15,420 nt of DNA from an uncultured Mollicutes bacterium (GTDB taxonomy: Bacteria > Bacillota_I > Bacilli_A > RFN20 > CAG-826): positions 1 to 15,420 of the forward strand of contig CALBGF010000238.1 in the NCBI GenBank assembly GCA_937893635.1, given 5' to 3'. The notes beneath the pieces were generated by a model that was not told the origin of the DNA, ran no database searches, and saw only the letters and a list, made by a program, of their open reading frames with translations. Made by a program: the position numbers and the translations under genes. Shown here one piece after another: positions 1 to 8,200 of this stretch (within the stretch, counting starts at the first letter, position 1; each line of letters opens with the position of its first letter).

Positions 1-43
1 CAACCGTAAATTATAATTTTACTCTTGTATTACTAAGATGCTT

Positions 44-73
44 AAAAGCCACTCAGTCATGGGTGGCTTTTTT
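44..73 (+). terminator. Intrinsic terminator for a gene to the left of the window
   Basis: An 11-bp stem (44-54 with 61-71, one G-T wobble, AAAAGCCACTC against GGGTGGCTTTT) closes a 6-base loop and runs into a T-tract on the plus strand. On the minus strand the stem is followed by only four Ts, so it may act weakly there too. It probably ends a plus-strand gene lying outside the window; bases 1-43 hold no recognisable gene. Confidence 0.75.
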
Positions 74-80
74 AGTCGTT

Positions 81-108
81 AAAAAACTGCTTTAGTATGT
101 AAAGCAGT
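81..108 (-). terminator. Intrinsic terminator ending the seven-gene operon
   Basis: A perfect 9-bp stem (86-94 ACTGCTTTA with 100-108 TAAAGCAGT, loop GTATG) is followed on the minus strand by six Ts (81-86). It lies 22 bases past the stop codon of the FRG gene. It is the first convincing minus-strand terminator downstream of the promoter at 12336-12364, which supports reading the seven genes as one unit. Confidence 0.85.
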
Positions 109-130
109 CATAAGTGTTATTACTAGTTTA

Positions 131-1006
131 TTAGAATATATTATTTGGATTATTTTTTTTAGACACTAAATACAGCATAGAATTTTCTAAACCAGGATAT
201 ATACTTTTTTCATTAATACCTAAATAATCAAGTTCTTTTAAAATATCTATTTTTGCTTTTGCCGGTATAATCAAATGACATTCTACGCATTTCTCTAATT
301 CTTTTTTTGACAAATCTTTATCTAATCCAAAAATAGCAAAACACCCATCTTGAGCTTTTATTCTCTTATTATCTTGATTACAAGCAACAAATTGAAATGT
401 TAATAAGTCTTGTGGCACAATTTCAAAATCAAACGTAGGATATTCACTTCTAATTTCATGATACAAATGATGAATTGAAATGTTTGTGTCATATGTTTTT
501 TTATCTAATGTTTTATCTCTAGTATTTTTACAAAACTTTAAAATCTCATTTTTATCATTTTCGTTTAATAATGGTAATGATGCTAGACATAATACAGTAT
601 CACTATTATGATGCTTCATTTTATTAATACTTGTTTTAACCACTATAACATCACCATCAACATCATGTCCATCTCTGCATGCAAAATAAAGTGCCACTAG
701 CATATTTTTGCTAAAATCTAGTAACCTTGTTGGTAGTCCAAAATGCTGAAGTTTAACCAAATTAGATAAATGATCTTTTTTGCCAAATTCTTCAGGATAA
801 TCAATCATGATTTTATGATAATATTTTGATTCTTTTCTTAAATTATCATTTCTAAATAAGCTCGGCGTTAATTCATAAGTTAAATTGCAATGGCCACGAA
901 ATAGTAAAATTTTATCTTTTTCATAGCATTTTTTTACTGCTTGATAAAATTCAATAAAGTTATTACAAAATGTTCTTTTCATATTTTTATTGTTAAATTC
1001 GATCAT
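131..1006 (-). CDS. FRG-domain protein
   Basis: About 291 residues, soluble, with no signal peptide or membrane segment. The N-terminal half is a clear FRG domain (Pfam FRG family): LLFRG at residues 34-38, a LTPSLFR segment near 46-52, then the hallmark QHFGLPTRLLDF at 86-98 and LVALYFAC at 103-110. The biochemical activity of FRG domains is not firmly known. They recur in bacterial accessory and defence-type loci, and this is the only clue to function. The C-terminal half (about 120-291) carries no motif I recognise. I chose the ATG at 1006, which has a weak GGAT upstream and overlaps the end of the preceding gene by 14 bases. A GTG at 1018 would add four residues, and an ATG at 982 is also possible but has no ribosome binding site. 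This is the last gene of the operon and is followed by a strong terminator. Confidence 0.9.
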   Translation of the reverse strand: MIEFNNKNMKRTFCNNFIEFYQAVKKCYEKDKILLFRGHCNLTYELTPSLFRNDNLRKESKYYHKIMIDYPEEFGKKDHLSNLVKLQHFGLPTRLLDFSKNMLVALYFACRDGHDVDGDVIVVKTSINKMKHHNSDTVLCLASLPLLNENDKNEILKFCKNTRDKTLDKKTYDTNISIHHLYHEIRSEYPTFDFEIVPQDLLTFQFVACNQDNKRIKAQDGCFAIFGLDKDLSKKELEKCVECHLIIPAKAKIDILKELDYLGINEKSIYPGLENSMLYLVSKKNNPNNIF

Positions 1007-1367
1007 CTTGATATCCACATGATATTACTGAGATACATTTATTATTATTTTTTAATAATGCACTAATTTCGTTTAATAAATCACTAACATTCTTTAATGC
1101 AATTTTGTCTTTTTCATTATTAGAATCATCATATTCAAATTCAAAAATATATTCTTGACCATCTTTAACAACACCAAACAAATCATGTGACAATTCAATT
1201 TCATATTTGTCGACAAAAAAACGCTTTTTATCATTTAAGTCGTTTGGAAACCAATATGATAAATATTCTTTTTCTAAAAACTCATCAACTTGCTTTAATT
1301 CAACAAACACAGAATTATTTGAAGCTTTAAATTCCACTACTCTTCCTTTTATATAAAAATTAATCAT
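993..1367 (-). CDS. Small acidic hypothetical protein
   Basis: 124 residues; I do not recognise the family. It has no membrane segment, signal peptide or cysteine-based metal site. The first 50 residues look like alternating beta strands (INFYIKGRVVEFKA, then SVFVELKQV). The centre is acidic (FEFEYDDSNNEKDK, about 74-87) and a short helix follows (DLLNEISALLK). The ATG at 1367 has a strong site, AAGGAGG, about 10 bases upstream, and the gene starts 20 bases after the two-helix membrane gene. Its 3' end overlaps the FRG start, so the two are probably translationally coupled. A partner or immunity-type role next to the FRG protein is possible but is inferred from position alone. Confidence 0.8.
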   Translation of the reverse strand: MINFYIKGRVVEFKASNNSVFVELKQVDEFLEKEYLSYWFPNDLNDKKRFFVDKYEIELSHDLFGVVKDGQEYIFEFEYDDSNNEKDKIALKNVSDLLNEISALLKNNNKCISVISCGYQDDRI

Positions 1368-1387
1368 TATAATATTTCCTCCTTATC

Positions 1388-1744
1388 TTATGAACTTGTA
1401 CTTTCATTATTTGAATTGTTATTGCCTTTAGTGCCTTTATCATCATAAGGCGCTAACATCTTTGTGAGTGCCTCATCATAAGGATTAATTCTTTTAAATC
1501 CGGTTGTCAAACATTTGCAAATAATAATAGTCAAACAAATAATTGCTGTTATAATTATCATCACACAACTAGCAACTAACACATACGCAATGCGTCCACC
1601 AATATTGTTAGAAATCAAACGTAAAAAATGTGCTAATACAAAAATCGATAAAATGCTTATCAATAACATCGCCCATATGACAATTGCTACAATTATCCAA
1701 TTGTTTTTTACTTTACAATCTACATTTGTTGTTTTTTTACTCAT
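1388..1744 (-). CDS. Small two-helix membrane protein
   Basis: 118 residues; family not recognised. Two hydrophobic segments, about residues 14-42 (NWIIVAIVIWAMLLISILSIF) and 51-77 (GRIAYVLVASCVMIIITAIICL), form a hairpin. A short polar N-terminus (SKKTTNVDCKVK) precedes them and an Asn/Ser-rich tail of about 35 residues follows. By charge, both ends are probably cytoplasmic. The ATG at 1744 overlaps the TGA of the upstream gene by four bases (ATGA), and AGAGGT lies 8 bases before it, a classic coupled pair. The two-helix layout recalls membrane effectors seen in some defence systems, but no family motif supports that. The role is unknown; it likely works with the single-pass protein encoded just before it. 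Confidence 0.85.
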   Translation of the reverse strand: MSKKTTNVDCKVKNNWIIVAIVIWAMLLISILSIFVLAHFLRLISNNIGGRIAYVLVASCVMIIITAIICLTIIICKCLTTGFKRINPYDEALTKMLAPYDDKGTKGNNNSNNESTSS

Positions 1745-2196
1745 TTTCTTTTACCTCTCGCTTCTAGTTTTACTCTTTCCCATTCATTTTTTAATAGATT
1801 TTGTGTAACTGCCATTAATGATTCTTTTAATACTCTATATTCTTCATCATCGATTTCTTCATAGGCTATTTTATTGATTAGTAGATACACTTCCTGATGT
1901 CTTTTTTCGTTCATGTTTAATCTCATTATGATTTTATTTTTAGCAATATGATATTCCTTCATAAGTTCAATATATTTATCATCAATTTTTCCTTTTTCAA
2001 ATCTTAATATATCCGCGATTGCTAAAAAATTTGCAATTTCATCTCTCCATATATTTATCCAATTATTTCTGCTTTTTGAAATAGTTTCTGCAAATAAACT
2101 TTTATATGAAAATCTATTTGATAAAACACCAACAAACATTGTTGCAAAAGCGCCAATAAAAGCACCTATTAACGTAAACATTATTTCTTTAGCCAT
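1741..2196 (-). CDS. Single-pass membrane protein with cytoplasmic helical domain
   Basis: 151 residues from the ATG at 2196. One N-terminal membrane helix (about 5-26, rich in Gly and Ala: IGAFIGAFATMFVGVL) is followed by a charged, mostly helical region with no export signal. After the helix comes SRNNWINIWRDEIANFLA (about 42-59). I have seen the pattern S-R-x-x-W-I-x-x-x-R-x-x-I in many small uncharacterised bacterial membrane proteins, but their function is not known. The rest has Lys/Glu helical segments and a basic end (ARGKRK). GTG and ATG codons at 2205 and 2202 are also in frame but fall inside the ribosome binding site, so the third start fits best. It begins 56 bases after the giant TIR/LRR gene and its stop overlaps the start of the next gene. 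Confidence 0.85.
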   Translation of the reverse strand: MAKEIMFTLIGAFIGAFATMFVGVLSNRFSYKSLFAETISKSRNNWINIWRDEIANFLAIADILRFEKGKIDDKYIELMKEYHIAKNKIIMRLNMNEKRHQEVYLLINKIAYEEIDDEEYRVLKESLMAVTQNLLKNEWERVKLEARGKRK

Positions 2197-2202
2197 AATC
2201 AT

Positions 2203-2209
2203 CACCTCT
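2203..2209 (-). promoter_or_regulatory. Ribosome binding site that fixes the start at 2196
   Basis: AGAGGTG on the minus strand is followed by six bases and then ATG at 2196. The upstream in-frame GTG (2205) and ATG (2202) overlap or abut this site and have no site of their own, so the protein most likely begins MAKEIM. Confidence 0.7.
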
Positions 2210-2252
2210 TTCTTACATTTATTTTTGAATCAAGTTGATTTTTACTTAAAAA

Positions 2253-5200
2253 TTAATTGTTTTTATAATTCCACACTACTGCACAATTCGATGAATTCCA
2301 GGAATCAGTCCATCCTTTTGGCATAGATGTTGCTTCACAATAAATTGTTAATGATGTACAACCTCTAAAAGCATTGCTTCTAGCTGCCGTAACACTACTA
2401 GGAATAATAATACTTGTCAAAGATGTACAATAAGAAAATGCATATGTTCCAATTATTTTAACACTATTTGGTATAACAATATTTGTTAACGATGAGCATC
2501 CCCTAAATGTTGATCCAGCAATTTCTGTTATTCCATTTGGAAGTACAACGCTCGTCAAAGATGTACAATTTTGGAATGCGCCATTTCCAATTGCCGTTAC
2601 ACTATTAGGAATACTGACACTTATTAATGATGTACAATTTTTAAACGCATAAGCACCTATTGTTGTTACATTATATGATATACCATTTATTTCTATATTA
2701 TTTGTAATGACAACACTTGTCGCATCGCCTATATATTGTACCGCTATTGCTTCATTATTTTGTATAATGTAAATTATACCATTTATTTCAATTGCATTTT
2801 CAGAACTTACTCCATAATACACAGGTCGATTGCCTGCGTTCCAATTTGATTGCCATCCTTTCAATTTAGATTCCGCTTCACAATAAATTATTAAAGAACC
2901 GCAATTAGAAAATGCATTATTTTTTATTGTTGTTATACTATCTAAAATAAAAATATTTCTTAAACATATGCAACCAGAAAATGCATAATTTTCTATTGTC
3001 ACCACACTAGTTGGAATATTAATTGTTTTCAACGAACTACAATCATAGAATGCATAACTTCCTATTGTTATCACACTATTTGGTATAACAACATTTGTTA
3101 ACGATGAGCACCCTCTAAATGTTGATCCAGCTATTTCTGTTATTCCATTTGGAAGTGAAATATTTGTTAAAGCTGTACAATTTTCAAATGTATTATTATT
3201 GATTGTTGTTACACTACTAGGAATGACAATGTCTGTTAAAGATGTGCAGTTAGAGAACGCATAACTTCCTATTGTTACCACACTATTTGGTATAACAACG
3301 TTTGTTAACGATGAACAATTTTCAAATGCGCTATATCCAATTCTCGTTACACTATTAGGAATAGTAATATCTACCAAAGATGCACAGTTAGAGAATGCAC
3401 AAGATTCAATTTCGGTAATACTATTAGGTATACTAATATTTGTCAATGAAGCATTATTTTCGAATGCTTTCCTTCCTATTATTGTTACATCATATTCCTT
3501 ACCATTTATTTCTACTTTATCAGGAATAACAATTGTAGATGAATCTCCTGCATATCTTGCTACTATCGCTTCATTGTTTTGTATTATATAAATAAAATCA
3601 TTTATCTCAAAACTATTATCAGATGTAGTACCATAATATACTGGCCTATTATCTGGGTTCCAATAAGAATTCCACCCATCTGGCTTAGATAACGCTTCGC
3701 AATAAATTATTAAAGAATCACACTTAGAAAACGAATAACTTCCTATTGATTGTACATTACTAGGAATTGTAATGCCTAATAAAGATGTACAGTTAGAAAA
3801 CCCATAGTTTCCTATTGTTATAACACTATTTGAAAATACAACGTTCGCCAAAGATGTACAATATTCAAATGCATTATTATCAATTGTCGTTACGCCACTA
3901 GGAATGACAATGTTTGTTAAAGATTTGCAATAAGAAAACGCATAAGCTCCTATTGTTATTACACTATTTGGTATAACGACGTTTGTTAACGATGAGCACC
4001 CTCTAAATGTTGATCCAGCTATTTCTGTTATTCCATTTGGAAGTGAAATATTTGTTAAAGCTGTACAATTTTCAAATGTATTATTATTGATTGTTGTTAC
4101 ACTACTAGGAATGACAATGTCTGTTAAAGATACACATTTACTAAAAGTTGATTCAGCTATTTCTGTTATACTATTTGAAAGCGAAACATTTGTTAAAGAT
4201 TTGCAATTAGAAAATGCGTAAGATTCAATTTTTGTAACACTATTAGGTATGTCAATTTTTATTAATGAAACACTATCTGCGAATGCTTTCCTTCCTATTG
4301 TTGTTACATCATATTCCTTACCATTTATTTGCACTTTATCAGGAATAACAATTGTAGATGAATCTCCTGCATATCTTGCTACTGTCGCTTCATTGTTTTG
4401 AACTATATAAATAATATCATTTATCTCAAAACTATTATCAGATGTAGTACCATAATATACTGGCCTATTATCTGGGTTCCAATTAGAACTCCATCCACTT
4501 TGACTTAACAAAGCCTTACAATAAATTATTAAAGAATTACAATTAGAAAACGCATAACTTCCTATTGATTGTACGCTACTAGGAATATTAATAGTTGTTA
4601 ATGATTTACACTTAGCAAATGAATAATCAGAAATTTTTTCACAGCCTTCTAAAATTGTAACTTCTTTTAAACTGCTTGGTATATAACTATCGTTATAATT
4701 GTACACTGGTGTTCCAAATATATATCCAAAAATTCCATTTTCGTCTTTGCTTTTTCCTACAAATGGAATAGTAATTTTCTCTAATGCTTTACAATTTGAA
4801 AATGCACTATAGCCAATTGAAATTATATTATTAGGAATAATAACACTAGTTAATGAACTACATTTTGAAAATGCATAGTTTCCTATTGACGACACATTAT
4901 ATTCCTTATCATTTAGTTGTACTTTATTGGGAATATCAATTGTAGATGAATCTCCTATATATCTTGTTATTACTGCCTCATCGTTTTGTATTACATATAT
5001 TAATTCATCAATTTGGAAGCTATTTTCAGAGGTTATTCCATAGTATACTGGTCTATCATTTGGATTCCAAGTAGAATCCCATCCATTTTGGCTTGACAAA
5101 GCCTTACAATAGATTATTAAAGAATCACAATTAGAGAATGTATAACTTTCTATCACTAATACACTACTAGGAATATTAATGGTCGTTAATAAGTTACATC

Positions 5201-8200
5201 TATAAAATGCATGATCAACAATTTTTTCACAACCATCTAAAATTGTAACTTCTTTTAAACTGCTTGGCACATAATCGCCGTTATAATAATACGATGATGC
5301 ACCAAATATATATCCAAAAACCCCATTTTCATCTTTGCTTTTTCCTACAAATGGAATAGTAATTTTTTCTAATGTATTGCAATTAGAAAATGCACTCTTT
5401 CCAATTGAAATTACACTGTTAGGAACTATAATACTAGTCAATGAAGTGCATTTTGAAAATGCATAGTTTCCTATTGAAGATATATTACTTGGAATAATAA
5501 TATTAGACAATTTAATACAATTATAAAACAGATAATCTTCTATTGCTGTCACATCAATAGGAATATTTACATTTTCTAATGATGTACAATTGGAAAATGC
5601 ATTCTTACCTATTACTGACACACTACTAGGAATATTAATAGTTGTTAACGATATACAATTAGTAAATGCATAATCAGCGATTTTTTCATAACCATCTAAA
5701 ATGGTAACTTCTTTCAAACTGCTCGGCACATAATTACCATTACTAGAATATGACGATGCTCCAAACATATATCCTAAAAATCCATTTCCCTCTTTCGTTT
5801 TTCCTACAAATGGAATAGTAATTTTCTCTAATGCTTTACAATTTGAAAATGCACTATTTTCTATTGTTTTTACACTATCAGGAATAGCAATGCATTTTAA
5901 TAATGAGCAATTAGAGAATGCATTCTTTTTTATACTCATGACATTATATGTAGTTTCTTTGAATAGAATTACATCTTGTATTGTAACTACACTTGGTAAA
6001 TTATCAGTATACCCAACCACAGATGATGTATTATCAACGTTATTATAAGTATAAACTATTCCATTCAATGTTACTTCTCCGCTTGCATCCCAATACACTT
6101 TACTAACGTTATAATTCCAAGTGTTGCTCCATCCATCAGATTCAGAAGAACTTTCACAATAAATTGTTAACACACAACAATTTTTAAATGCTTTCTCTCC
6201 TATCGCTATAACACTGCTTGGAATAGTAACATTTACCAAGGATTCGCATTCCCCAAACGCATAATCACCTATAGATGAAATATTATCAGAAAATACGACA
6301 CTAATAATATTCGAAAAGCCATAAAATTGATAATCTCCTACCTTAGTTACAGCACTATTGATTTCTATATTTGTAACTTCTTCATAAATTTTATTATTTA
6401 ACATATAAAAATGTTTTGCATATGTCATTGGATTAGCATTTTGATTGCTAAATGTTATGTTACACCAATTTTCAATTGATCCTTCATAATAGACATTTTC
6501 TAATGATAAACATTCATTAAATGCATTTTCTTTTATTGATAATACGCTAGTTGAAATTGTGATATTTTTTAACGATGCGCAACCACTAAAAGCATTATTT
6601 TCTATTACTTTCACATGATTATTAAGAATTACATTTTGTAAATTATTATTACTAAACGACGCTATTTCAGTTACTTTTATATCATTTATATACATTGGTA
6701 TCGTACATGATGCTAAATCACTTTTATAACCAATTATTGAATATTCATTATTCTTAATAACATACTCAAAACAATTAGGTTTGCTTTCATCTTTCCAGTG
6801 AGCATATAAAGTCATATTGTCATTTATAGTATAATTAGTTTCGACCTTGTCAGTCATATTTTCATCACTATACCAAGAATCAAATTCACTTTCCGCCCTT
6901 ATCGGATTATTAATTTCTTTCAAAATAACTGTTCCGTACTTATACGATTCAGTAGGGACTTTTTCACCATTATTTAAAATAAAATTGACATTATAAATAA
7001 TTCTGTAATAGTAATAGTTAACTATTGTTGTACCATCTGCATTTATATTAACAATTTGAATCTTAGGATTTTCAAATCCAATTATCATTTTGATATCCGG
7101 AGATACGACTGTATCTGATATTCCAGCAAGAGTTTGTTTTTCTAAAAGTTTAAATGTGCCATCTAAGTTTTCTTGATAGTGATTTACGATATATGTTGTG
7201 TCATTTCTAGGTGTCCAGTGGGCAACTAAATTAATGTTTTTATTGTATTTCCAAATTCCAGAGTTTAATATTAAATTTTCTTCATCATACCAACCAGCAA
7301 AATCATAACCTACTTTTGTTGGAATTTCTAAAGCGTAACTTGAATCAAACGTAAATTTGTCACTGTCTTTACTAATTTCTCCTCCGTCAGCGTCATAAAA
7401 AACTTCATATTCTTTTGCTTCCCAACAAGCCGTAAAATGTTTATTCCCCATACTTCCAGCATGTATAACATAATTAGGATTAGGATTTGCTGTCTCTGAT
7501 ATTTCTGTCCATCCTAAAAAAGTATATCCCATTTTAACTACACTAGTAGGCAATTTTACATTTTCATTAATTGTATATGAAGTCGGCAGTTTTGAAGTTT
7601 GAGTTCCACCATTTAAGTCATATGTTATGTTATATTCAATTACTTCCCAGCTAGCTTTTAAAGATATATCAGCGTTATATTTTCCTTTTTTTGAATTAAT
7701 ATTATAATCAGTTAATACCCATCCATAAAAATCATATCCATCTCTAGAGGCTTCATCACCAATATATTTTGATTTTTTAATAATTGATGTTTTATTATCT
7801 GGTGTTCCACCATTACCATCATAAGTAACGTTTACTGTGCCACCAATATCATAGATATACTCTATACCTAATTCATAATTTTTTTGATTAAAAGCTTTTC
7901 CAGCTTTAACAACGGATAATTGTTTTTTAGCATCACTAAAACTAGATATCTCATTTAATGTTGTTTCTGCTAGATCATAATTTCCATTTTTGATGTAAGA
8001 CATTGCTTTATTATACTTACCTAATGGTATAAAAACAGCAAATACTAAAACCAAGGCAATAACAATAGCTAAAAACGATGGGATACCAATTTTTAGACTC
8101 ATCATAGTTTTTTTCTTTTTCATTTCAGTGTTTTTTTGAATGGTTAAAATATTTTGTTTATAGTCTTCTATTAAATCAGAAGAATTTTTATAATCTTTTA

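Larger units (their letters stand above)
2256..6668 (-). repeat. About 41 tandem LRR_5 units, 23 codons each
   Basis: Residues 1049-2519 of the giant protein are built from a 23-residue unit of the form SLTxVxIPxSVxxIGxxAFxxC, a 69-base period. Two other modules interrupt it. One is a segment of about 60 residues that starts LEKITIPFVGKSK and contains YIFG and VPSSLKEVTI; it occurs three times, near 1328, 1481 and 1677. The other is an IYCEA...GW...WNP...VYYG segment followed by a non-LRR linker. Its VYYG motifs start at 1589, 1785, 2058 and 2331, with related forms at 1239 and at the C-terminus. The last spacings are both 273 residues, showing a higher-order repeat. LRR_5 domains of this type are surface ligand-binding or adhesion modules in other bacteria. 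Confidence 0.93.

Noticed and set aside
1741..1744. TGA read as tryptophan (mollicute code)
   Set aside because: TGA ends the gene at 1741 in a normal ATGA coupling overlap, and tryptophans in conserved motifs are encoded by TGG.
1388..1744. Assignment of the two-helix protein to the SLATT defence family
   Set aside because: Only the two-helix layout fits; I see no family-specific motif and the cytoplasmic part is too short and low in complexity.
1515..1808. Plus-strand open frame of 97 codons
   Set aside because: It is antisense to two well-supported coupled membrane genes, has no ribosome binding site, and its hydrophobic character mirrors the membrane helices on the other strand.
2224..2250. 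Possible terminator after the TIR/LRR gene (AATCAA-TTGATT)
   Set aside because: The palindrome has a one-base centre, so only a very weak hairpin can form, and it has no GC-rich stem. I treat the operon as continuous.
2197..2252. Internal promoter before the single-pass membrane gene
   Set aside because: A TTGATT box is present, but no acceptable -10 box lies 16-18 bases downstream.
2256..6668. Regular 69-base periodicity suggesting a CRISPR array or satellite DNA
   Set aside because: The period is 23 codons, changes are mostly codon-compatible, there are no unique spacers, and the reading frame is open throughout and encodes LRR_5 units.
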